NCBI GenBank assembly: GCA_001460835.1
Contig: CYKH01000108.1
Location: 8,994-34,118, forward strand
Length of the DNA: 25,125 nt
Source: Bodo saltans
Taxonomy: Eukaryota > Euglenozoa > Kinetoplastea > Eubodonida > Bodonidae
Direction: 5' to 3'
Shown here: positions 8,801 to 15,052 of the stretch, piece by piece
How positions within the stretch are numbered: position 1 is the stretch's first letter
Layout: each line of letters starts with the position of its first letter
Program-made: the position numbers and the translations under genes
Notes under the pieces: generated by a model
What the model was told of the DNA's origin: nothing
Database searches by the model: none
What the model saw: only the letters and a program-made list of their open reading frames with translations

Positions 8801-10173
8801 TGCTTAAGTTGTGTGAGGCATCTCCATTTCAACTGACATCCATGAAGAACATTACTCCCACCCTCTGCACTGCATTCCTGTCCGCCTTAGCATTCCGCAG
8901 TGCCTTCTCCGACACTGTCCAGCACTACCTCGTGTGGACGTTGCTTCGAAACACCCTGGCATCGATTGATGACTATTCGGTGGTGGTGCGTCACCTTGCT
9001 GAGAGCAACCAGTGGCAGTTGGTCGCTACAATGGGCGCTGCACTAAGCAGTATTGTACAGACCGCCAAGGAGCACCCCTCTGCATCTGCGGCCCACATCG
9101 TCCAAGTCGTGCAGAACGCCAAAGCCTTTACGCGTGCGGTGTTTGAGCATGTGTTTGTGAACAAGTCTGTGGCGGCAGTTCAGCAACTCTCGTCACTGCT
9201 GTGTACTCCCGTAATTGGGCTGCTGGAGGGACTGTATCGCTTAGCAACGCTGATTGATGGAGATGTGCTGTTTGACAGGCCGCACGACCCTTCGGTCCTG
9301 AGCGTGCTTCATCAAGTCGTCAGTGCGCCCGCGACCCCTAGCCACGTGGTGCTTGCATGTCTTGCCATCCTCCGCCACACCGCACAGAAGGATGCCCTTC
9401 CAGATCTGGTCACGGAGCAAATTCGAACTCAAGTGATTCCCAAGAAATCTGCGCACGAAGGCTTGGCGATCATCGGAGAGTTGATGTGCAGCCGTGTTGT
9501 GAGCCGAGCCCTGTACATGGAGCTTCCCCACTTTGCCACCGCACTGCTGGTTCAGTCCTACGCACTGCAGCACCTCCCCTCCAACGGCCGACTAGGGCAG
9601 CGTCCTCCAGGCCGAGGGGGGATTCCAACATCGACTCTGATCCCCATCGCTCGAGCGGTACGGTCCATCCTGCGTGGCATGCGTCTTCACTCTGCCAGCG
9701 ACGACGTGTTACGATCGAGCACCCATTTAGTTCTCTTCGACATGATCTGCGCAGGTGTGGCCGCATTGCAGCAAATCTCCGTTGCGAAGGGAGCTAGCAA
9801 CACCACGCAACGTGAGACCGAGTCTGTTGTGCTCCTCCTTGCCTGTGTGGCAGAGCAACTGCAACGCGTTTCGACCGCCGATGTCAAACCTCTGCGGTCC
9901 TCCACCCAATCCGTTAGCGCCATCGCCACAGTATTCCACGCGACGTATCAGTGGCTCACATCACTCTCGATTGCGAGGCTGGAGAGCCTCGGCGGCGACA
10001 ACGTGCGGTCCCTGCTCTGCGCTGTTTGTTCCCTGGTTCACTTACGGACAAGGGTCAACGTAACATCTCCCGCAAGAAGAGTTCTTACGTCACTTCGGAG
10101 AAGCGTTCGAGCGACTCCAATCGTGCCACCTGCACGAATTCGTCGTTGCGTAAGCTTTCATGATGTGGGATAA
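5815..10173 (+). CDS. LTN1: Listerin E3 ubiquitin ligase, N-terminal and HEAT-repeat part (reading frame interrupted)
   Basis: Listerin binds 60S subunits carrying stalled nascent chains and ubiquitinates them in ribosome-associated quality control. The chosen ATG at 5815 starts MKKAPRRPQGQSG. The longer open frame starts only at a TTG in UTR-like sequence. Residues ~40-150 resemble the conserved listerin N-terminus (a TKMKALTDLQ-like helix, then SLIGPWVASMND and VRTSATAAFHECFP), followed by a long alpha-helical HEAT-like region. An acidic Ser/Asp/Glu-rich insert lies at ~720-785 (7975-8150). The frame is open for about 1,415 codons, then appears to leave the true frame near 10061; the last ~37 codons (Arg-rich) up to TGA/TAA at the ORF end look like out-of-frame sequence. 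The remainder of listerin is recognisable downstream in other frames (10064-11147). Identification rests mainly on the combination of this HEAT protein with the downstream RWD and RING pieces. Confidence 0.85.
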   Translation: MKKAPRRPQGQSGPAQSGAALEKVGGYVDPNQTELLASFLGGTQVAEDRENGINVSLRLMNKVSETTKMKALTDLQGRVADVSDDALAPYIPAMLDCVRTHVDHESVQLRVLLFDLLRTIVKKGKPVKQQLAAAMASLIGPWVASMNDMESAVRTSATAAFHECFPEDKRTAVVVKFATDAATFSIERIKDICDTCTKPLLDDTADPKSNMVYSSLGALSMLMRQAPATHSSVLEFIGSTRFAKSLAPARTLGKNALLLRTPRARSAVLALLKDVVDLCPLDAKRHNQIAAAVSSSLFDCDVSVARKTWDLLCGWAKKHGNEATRHFPPKFLDEVIDALLACTVPETVEAQMDALLPFVAIVSKDDRCGGSVLDEFCGALVEKVKLMEETPNISATEMGTVWRALLELWELLCLRKRDEGKKDEAGQELFAVMLQSAVSLVQTQKKATRYLKPLAELIAKSVVRVFNRDASVAVPMLGTLTHDPTAMLYAAIPSLAEGAEEAGAGPSSTEVSPATSPTTHPQLSALQTLSAAVLAYIGEHKSTIAHPSVTAAVNANSGLLLHRCIAERHATAILQFSLDVALPLRDEADATALGRFAIDVVQREVAAEEATPHNDASKLLRLALGTTVGHAADLIRSALSDVSAAWVRDLLHGSLSSDPRKLLNALLDAVAQPLVDGELVERLAAMLIEAPPNALSSEDLAVVCSTVERGLRSLLGQVTFSEEDSNSHSQASDSEASDEESASVSGEENDEDDTSSSSASSSSEDSSNNDDAEDVENKGSELLSALLRWMELLLPDNSLMLLMYRSDEAPPVESWAQTIYTAWVALGPQLQLDHYASDGLIRISHNEGDATSSTDSSPEHSDEAPMDVLEALDLKKHWVRASDMAESQEALEGFIEVHGIDASVTNQWATELFHKAMFGEATSFGGCGPLAHIFAIATPDALVETVGSPDTWTRLSIPMDVDALQDPAALHSGEVLLGGVDAKKNAITAVVRIGQLLKLCEASPFQLTSMKNITPTLCTAFLSALAFRSAFSDTVQHYLVWTLLRNTLASIDDYSVVVRHLAESNQWQLVATMGAALSSIVQTAKEHPSASAAHIVQVVQNAKAFTRAVFEHVFVNKSVAAVQQLSSLLCTPVIGLLEGLYRLATLIDGDVLFDRPHDPSVLSVLHQVVSAPATPSHVVLACLAILRHTAQKDALPDLVTEQIRTQVIPKKSAHEGLAIIGELMCSRVVSRALYMELPHFATALLVQSYALQHLPSNGRLGQRPPGRGGIPTSTLIPIARAVRSILRGMRLHSASDDVLRSSTHLVLFDMICAGVAALQQISVAKGASNTTQRETESVVLLLACVAEQLQRVSTADVKPLRSSTQSVSAIATVFHATYQWLTSLSIARLESLGGDNVRSLLCAVCSLVHLRTRVNVTSPARRVLTSLRRSVRATPIVPPARIRRCVSFHDVG

Positions 10174-10691
10174 GGCATTCCGGAAGTTCGTCTTCGAACA
10201 CCGCGTTGACTGCGAGCGACGGACCCGCCACTACCCGAGGTTGCTTAGCTCGGTGGGGTACCTCCACGAACTAGTCTCGTTCAACAAAGAAGTCATTCGG
10301 ACATTGGTCTACCAGCTATGCGATCTCATTCTTTGCTTGTCCCTTGCACCGATGCACCCAGGGTCGAGGGAGCTCCTCGCCCCTCCCATCGATGACGATC
10401 TCCTTGGGTACGACCTTCTTGCCCTCACACGGGTGCACGATGTGTCGGTGGATCAAAGCATGTCTCTGTTGGCACGTGGCGGTGTGTCAGTCCTCACGCT
10501 GCTTCTCCAGAGCGAGGCCTTGCCGCTGGTCAAGTATTGGGTGGAGACGGTGGACAAGAGGCAGCGGGAGTCGTTGCTGGGCCTCATTGAGCACCACATC
10601 TCTCCGGCACTCATCCAAGAATCGCTGAGTAATGTGTTATCTCACAGCCCATCAGGCGACGCCACGTTCAAGCTCGAAGATGATGGACCGA
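10064..10691 (+). pseudogene. LTN1: Listerin C-terminal HEAT segment, shifted frame with an internal stop
   Basis: In the frame +1 relative to the upstream CDS, translation from 10064 gives a protein-like sequence (LPQEEFLRHFGEAFERLQ, then LHEFVV). It meets a TAA at 10151-10153 and continues openly from 10154 (AFMMWDKAFRKFVFEHR). It includes the segment before the listerin RWD domain: EALPLVKYWVETVDKRQR, then HHISPALIQESL. That fits the listerin pattern of an aromatic-rich stretch followed by ...SP.LI..EL. Frame 2 is closed upstream by TAA at 10061-10063, so the shift should lie very near there. This piece is coding-like but unreachable from the upstream ORF as sequenced. Either the gene is decayed or the assembly has indels here. 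Confidence 0.7.
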
Positions 10692-10988
10692 AGGACGATC
10701 TTAGTGGGGTACGAAATGGACGAGATCACTGTGGGCGTGCGCATTGCGCTTCCCAAAGCCTTTCCCATGCGTCCCGCTGCTGTCTGGACAGACGTACCGA
10801 CTGGCACTACTACCACCAAGTCGTCGGCTAGCTGTGCGGTGCAAGGCGTCAGTAATGATAAGTGGCGTTTCTGGATTTTGAAGATGAGCGCAACTCTCTT
10901 CAGTGGGTCCGCTGATGTGTGCGGATGCGTGACACTCTTCGTCCTCTTGGAGTTCGCCGTGAAACTCCCGCACCTCGGAACGGGATAA
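10692..10988 (+). pseudogene. LTN1: Listerin RWD-like domain, in a third frame
   Basis: A second +1 shift near 10690-10708 moves the homology to the frame containing TILVGYEMDEITVGVRIALP, then AFPMRPAAV, then GVSNDKWRFWILKM. This fits the listerin RWD-like domain pattern (Y..DE....L.I.LP..YPL..V, then GV....KWR.W.L). The frame then runs through a hydrophobic stretch (LFVLLEFAVKL) to TAA at 10986-10988. In family members this is where the sequence passes directly into the first RING cysteine pair. The stop therefore separates the RWD from the RING. Confidence 0.72.
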
Positions 10989-11147
10989 ACAATGCCGCAC
11001 CACTCGAGGCAGTTGTTGGCGGAGGGCCTATACCGGTGCGCAGTGTGCAGAAACTCGATGTTCCACTCATCTTGCCTGTACACGTGGTGGGGGAACAGCG
11101 GGCATACATCATGCCCAATGTGCCGTTCGCCTTGGGTGTCGCAATAA
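10989..11147 (+). pseudogene. LTN1: Listerin C-terminal RING domain, after an in-frame stop
   Basis: Downstream of the TAA at 10986 the same frame reads a clear RING remnant ending in TAA at 11145-11147: YRCAVC, then MFHSSCLYTWW, then SCPMCRSPW. The C-x2-C, F-H-x2-C-L-Y-x-W and C-P-x-C-R elements match the listerin RING, which ends at the protein C-terminus just as here. The first zinc-binding cysteine pair expected about 15-20 residues before YRCAVC is not visible in this frame (the sequence there is MPHHSRQLLAEGL). It is missing or hidden by a further indel around 10950-10995. The domain identity is strong; the functional state of the gene is uncertain. Confidence 0.8.
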
Positions 11148-11385
11148 AGAGGCACGCGTATGTGTGCCATGATGGATGCCACGAGGCAGTGACTATTATT
11201 GTGTGGGCTTTTTTTAACAAGCGAAAATGAGCCATGAGACTTTTGCACCCATCTTTCTTCGCACTATCATACTCGATCCCTCCGTCTGTCCCATTGCACT
11301 GATCATCATTTTTCAGATTATTGTCTCCTCTATACTTTTCTCCACTAAAGAAGTTTTGTGTTTTACAATTGCCCCTTCCATCGTG
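11148..11385. other. Short intergenic region with predicted splice acceptor
   Basis: This 238-bp stretch contains no gene. It has a pyrimidine-rich run across 11321-11344, ending near AG 11349-11350, with an earlier TTTCAG (AG 11315-11316). Either could provide the 5' end of the next mRNA. The in-frame ATG at 11227 lies upstream of both and is therefore unlikely to be used. Confidence 0.5.
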
Positions 11386-12366
11386 ATGGAGAATCAAGTC
11401 GCCCACATTCGCCATGTTCCACGAGAGAACATCTTCTCCCCGATGGCGTACGTTAAGAGCCCTTCTACCACGAAGCCAAATATTGCAATGGGCTCACGCC
11501 GAGGCACAGGGGATGCAAGCCCGCTTTGGCTGTTTGGAGATGAGCAGCGCCCAACTTCCCGAAAGAATGTCGGGTCGCTGTATTTATTTGGTGCTGATGG
11601 GCCAGAGATCGGCGCCACCACTACACCCCGCACCATCACGCGACACTACGGGAACACGGAAAGTACCAGCCATCGTGAGTTCCCCTCCACTGGCATCCGT
11701 CGTGTCGATCCGTGTGTTCCTGTGGAGCGCCACAGCGGCGTGCGAATTGTCAGCGCAACAAGGAATGAACAGAACATCGACGTGGTCGGACTCTCGAGCC
11801 CACCTGAAGAGCAAAAATCGAGAGGCATCCGATGTGGAGGCTACTCCGATAACCGCAACGCCATTGCCACAATCGAGAAGGTGTTAGACCGCAACTTGGA
11901 GATCGGTTCAGAGGCGGATCTGGCATTTACTGAGAAGCGTGGTGATGGGAAGCCCATCAAGCCCAACCACTCGGTCAATTCCGTCGAGAAGTTTGTCATG
12001 GCGGTCGCCGATCATGTGCAGCATCGCAGCAACGGAGTCTCCTCCTTTTATGTGGCCTTGTCACGTGGCCTCGTCGCGCCTGGAAATGTTGCCGTGCCCA
12101 TCGCTCCCCCTGCTCGTCAGCCAGATCTGTGGTACCAGCCTCCAAAGCGCCGCCTCTCCCTTTTGCAGTGCCACAATCAGCTGGTAGGCCTTACAGGAAT
12201 AGCCGAGGTTTCCGTTCGTGACTTAGCGGCCGTCTTCTGGGACATGGAGGGTATGGGGAGTGTGCCGGATGACACTATTGAGGATCTTGAAGTATCGTTT
12301 GCAGACTTCTCTGCAGTGTTTGCAGTGGCACCAAAGACAAAGAAATTGTCCTCGTTCAAGATTTAG
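11386..12366 (+). CDS. Hypothetical protein, 326 residues
   Basis: The chosen ATG at 11386 (MENQVAHIRHVPREN) follows a pyrimidine tract and AG. The 53 extra codons from the ATG at 11227 are hydrophobic and UTR-like, so I excluded them. I do not recognise the family. Visible features are two short related motifs near the N-terminus (PLWLFGDEQ and LYLFGADGPE), a Ser/Thr/Arg-rich low-complexity middle, and a better ordered C-terminal ~120 residues. These include VEKFVMAVADHV, PDLWYQPPKRR and an end reading VFWDMEG...SFADFSAVFAVAP then a lysine-rich terminus. That last segment vaguely resembles the lasso/linker entrance of formin FH2 domains but stops before any FH2 core. There is no signal peptide, membrane helix or catalytic motif. 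Codon use supports true coding. Confidence 0.75.
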   Translation: MENQVAHIRHVPRENIFSPMAYVKSPSTTKPNIAMGSRRGTGDASPLWLFGDEQRPTSRKNVGSLYLFGADGPEIGATTTPRTITRHYGNTESTSHREFPSTGIRRVDPCVPVERHSGVRIVSATRNEQNIDVVGLSSPPEEQKSRGIRCGGYSDNRNAIATIEKVLDRNLEIGSEADLAFTEKRGDGKPIKPNHSVNSVEKFVMAVADHVQHRSNGVSSFYVALSRGLVAPGNVAVPIAPPARQPDLWYQPPKRRLSLLQCHNQLVGLTGIAEVSVRDLAAVFWDMEGMGSVPDDTIEDLEVSFADFSAVFAVAPKTKKLSSFKI

Positions 12367-12662
12367 ACAAAACCCCACTGAAACCGCTACACCACACCTC
12401 GCAGACTAGATGAAGCCTTTCCTTTTCTACCTTTCCCTTCTTTACGACTTCCACAGTTATTCATATTCCTGGGAGGCGGTCATGCATAGACGCACCGTTC
12501 AGCAACACGACATTGATAGAATTCACATTATTGCCAAATAAGTACTCACCGTGATTCGTTTTGGGGAAGCAACTGTTGTTCGTTCGCCGGATGTAGTTCG
12601 ACTTGCTGTCGCTTGATCTTGATAACCACTAGAAAAGGATATATAAAAAGGAGGCGTTTCAT
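12367..12662. other. Intergenic region with strong polypyrimidine tract
   Basis: This 296-bp stretch has no gene. A strong C/T tract at 12417-12452 leads to CCACAG (AG 12455-12456), the likely splice acceptor for the LRR gene, implying a ~206-base 5' UTR. The UTR includes a short out-of-frame ATG near 12483. The sequence close to the start codon is A/T-rich (ATATATAAAAAGGAGG) and resembles a Shine-Dalgarno only by chance. Confidence 0.5.
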
Positions 12663-14795
12663 ATGCTTGCGTCCGAGACTAAAACAGCGCTGGAGAAGGC
12701 CCTCGAGGAGGAACCCATTCATGTGAACTTATTTCTCTATGGGTTGTGCATTGGGGAGGTGGGCACGATGGAGCTCCAGTCACACATATTCAAGTATCCC
12801 AACATTCGTATCTTGGAGCTTAAAGGCAGCACGATTGGGCGTCGGGGCGCCATCCACCTCGCCAAGTGCCTCCCCTCCTCCCAACTCTCCCACCTTGGAC
12901 TCGGCAGGAATAGTTTGGATGTGCAGGCGGCAACCACCGTAATAGACTCCCTCGTTGGGGTCCCGTTGGAAACGTTAGATTTGGAGAGCAACGCGCTTCC
13001 GGATGCAGTGGCTGTGAGCCTCGCAAATCTACTGGCCAAAACCAAGACACTTGCGAGCGTCACACTCGAACGGAACGACTTGAGATCAGAAGGCATCTCT
13101 GCCATCGCAAACGCGTTGAGAGAGAACACGTCGCTGTTGAATTTGAATCTCGCGTTCAATCGATGCGGCGCTGCTGCATGCGAGGCACTCGGTGATATGC
13201 TAGAAGTCAACAAAACACTGTTGACCCTGAACGTCATGCAGTGCTCCGTGACAGTAGAGGCCGCGCGTCACATTGCTCGTGGCGTCACGGCCAATCACAC
13301 TCTTCAGAGCCTCAACTTGCAACTCAATCAAGCGATTGATGCGTTTTCAGGAAAGAGTGCAGGTGGGGCGCAGTACCCAGTGTCGCTCAACGCATCGCTG
13401 CGTGAGTTAAACTTCGGCAGCAATCGCATTTCATCCTACGCTGTGGAGTCTTTCGGGAGAGTCCTCGGAGGGGCCACATCACTGGTGGCTCTGTCGCTAG
13501 GGAAGTGCTTGTTTGGTGAGCCTGCAGTGCGCCACATCATTCAGAATTGTGCTCTTCTTACGAACCTCGTCACCCTTGACCTCAGCAATTGCTTGATGGG
13601 CGCGGCAAGTGGAGAGTTGCTTTCCAACCTCCTTACGAGGTGCCCCAACATTCACTCGTTGTATTTAGACGACAACCCCCTTGGTAGATTTGGTATTGAG
13701 GCGATCAGTGCTGGACTGCCGTTCTGTAGAGCACTCGTGTGCCTGTCCTTGTGTCGCTGCGACATTGGCAAGGAGGGCATGCCTGCACTGGCCACGGCCC
13801 TCCGCAAGCGAAGTGGACTCCCCCTCCGTGAGCTGCGTCTCAGCAGCAACCACCTCGGTTATGACGGTTTGTTACTATTGTGCGACGCCCTCGTGAACAT
13901 GCGCGATGACTCCTCTCAGTACCTTGAGGCGCTAGACTTATCCGACAACGGTATCGGAGGCAGGACGTGCGCCTATTTAGCAGCAGTGCTACAGGCCCAT
14001 CGTAATTCGCTGCTAAGTATCACGCTGAGGGACAACCCCATCTCCGAGGAAATGAAGCAAAACTATTTGACCTTTGAGTCTGCGCTTGCGTACACGGGAG
14101 GTATCATCAGTGATCCTACGTTGAAGCTAGGGCAGCAAGAGGGCCAGGGCGTCAAGGCAACATTCGAGATGGATAAGACGCAACGTGGCGGCCCGACATC
14201 GCCTGCAGGCAGCCCAACCCGAACGGGTGCATTATCCAGCGGCCTAAAGAGCCCAAGCAGCCCTCAGCAGCAAACAGCATTACAGCGCAAGTACAGCAAC
14301 TTTAATGGCTCATCGGCTACCGCACTCGGCAGCAACGATCTTGAAGTTCTGCCGTCGTCGCCTGGTGGGCGGCGTCGCAGTTCGGTTGCCTCTCCGGATC
14401 GTAGACTAAGTGTTGTCCCCCAAGAGGCCACTGTGGTAGAGGAGCCGGTGCCGGCTGCGTCGCCCATCACCGCTGCAAACGAGGCCTACATTCCTGGATT
14501 CAGCCCTATCGTGCCCCAATTCAAGCAACGACACATGCTGCACGACGTCGAAGAGAACATCAGTCAATTACCGATATCAGATACGCAACTGCGTATTAAG
14601 TTCACGCAACTGGATGCCTCGTGCGTGGGGTACTTGACGGTATCCTCGTGCTTACAGGCCTTGCGGGACTTGGACGCGTGCGTCATGGACTTCACGTCGC
14701 GCAAGCTGAAGGAGCGAGCCATGCAACTGTGTCCAGATGGGCGAGTGACGTATGAGAAATTCTGTCTGCTGGTGCTGCCCCTCGTCAGCCAATAG
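12663..14795 (+). CDS. Leucine-rich-repeat (RNI-type) protein with Ser/Pro linker and degenerate EF-hand-like tail
   Basis: This 710-residue protein is a likely scaffold. Residues ~45-460 hold about a dozen ribonuclease-inhibitor-type LRRs of ~28 residues with the LxxLxLxxNxL pattern (LETLDLESNAL, LASVTLERNDL, LLNLNLAFN, LRELNFGSNRI, LVTLDLSNC, IHSLYLDDNPL, LRELRLSSNHL, LEALDLSDNGI). Residues ~500-620 form a low-complexity Ser/Pro/Thr linker with SP motifs and two RRxS sites (around residues 570-574 and 583) that fit the basophilic, PKA-like kinase consensus. Residues ~640-705 look like an EF-hand pair: KFTQLDASCVGYLTV and CPDGRVTYEKFC. The calcium-coordinating positions are poorly kept, so calcium binding is doubtful. 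Many kinetoplastid LRR proteins of this type are flagellar or cytoskeletal, but nothing here fixes the location. The first ATG at 12663 is taken as start. Confidence 0.88.
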   Translation: MLASETKTALEKALEEEPIHVNLFLYGLCIGEVGTMELQSHIFKYPNIRILELKGSTIGRRGAIHLAKCLPSSQLSHLGLGRNSLDVQAATTVIDSLVGVPLETLDLESNALPDAVAVSLANLLAKTKTLASVTLERNDLRSEGISAIANALRENTSLLNLNLAFNRCGAAACEALGDMLEVNKTLLTLNVMQCSVTVEAARHIARGVTANHTLQSLNLQLNQAIDAFSGKSAGGAQYPVSLNASLRELNFGSNRISSYAVESFGRVLGGATSLVALSLGKCLFGEPAVRHIIQNCALLTNLVTLDLSNCLMGAASGELLSNLLTRCPNIHSLYLDDNPLGRFGIEAISAGLPFCRALVCLSLCRCDIGKEGMPALATALRKRSGLPLRELRLSSNHLGYDGLLLLCDALVNMRDDSSQYLEALDLSDNGIGGRTCAYLAAVLQAHRNSLLSITLRDNPISEEMKQNYLTFESALAYTGGIISDPTLKLGQQEGQGVKATFEMDKTQRGGPTSPAGSPTRTGALSSGLKSPSSPQQQTALQRKYSNFNGSSATALGSNDLEVLPSSPGGRRRSSVASPDRRLSVVPQEATVVEEPVPAASPITAANEAYIPGFSPIVPQFKQRHMLHDVEENISQLPISDTQLRIKFTQLDASCVGYLTVSSCLQALRDLDACVMDFTSRKLKERAMQLCPDGRVTYEKFCLLVLPLVSQ

Positions 14796-15052
14796 ACGAG
14801 ATGAACTGAAATCACACACACACACCGCGTATGTAGAATTTTGTCGTTATTGTACAACGTTGCACAACCATCACACAGACCCTTGCTCACTATTATGATT
14901 AATTGTTTCATCCACTGGAGCTGTTTCGTTGTATTTTGTTGACTGGATTCTTGGAAATCGTAGCGTAGCAAACGTACATACCATTTTTAAAAGGTCTTTT
15001 CTAACTTCTATCTTTTCTTTCTTCCCAAAACTTTCATAATCATATTGCGAAG
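14796..15052. other. Intergenic region ending in AG directly before the next ATG
   Basis: There is no gene in these 257 bases. A short CA repeat sits at ~14813-14825. A strong T/C tract runs across 14995-15026, and the first AG after it is at 15051-15052, immediately before the ATG at 15053. If that acceptor is used, the mRNA 5' UTR would consist of little more than the spliced leader. Confidence 0.5.

Noticed and set aside
10149-10173. GTAAG-type 5' splice site suggesting an intron in listerin
   Set aside because: No matching branch and acceptor at a sensible distance would restore the frame; the candidate introns are under 30 bases and do not repair the other lesions.
10652-11415. Antisense open frames (198 and 171 codons) over the damaged listerin end
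   Set aside because: The + strand here encodes clear RWD and RING pieces, so the antisense frames are by-products. They have His/Cys scatter but no ordered zinc-finger pattern.
12640-12662. Shine-Dalgarno-like AAAAAGGAGG before the LRR gene, hinting at a bacterial origin
   Set aside because: The gene content is eukaryotic (dynein, listerin, PLAC8), and the spacing and context of the other genes show no ribosome-binding-site pattern.
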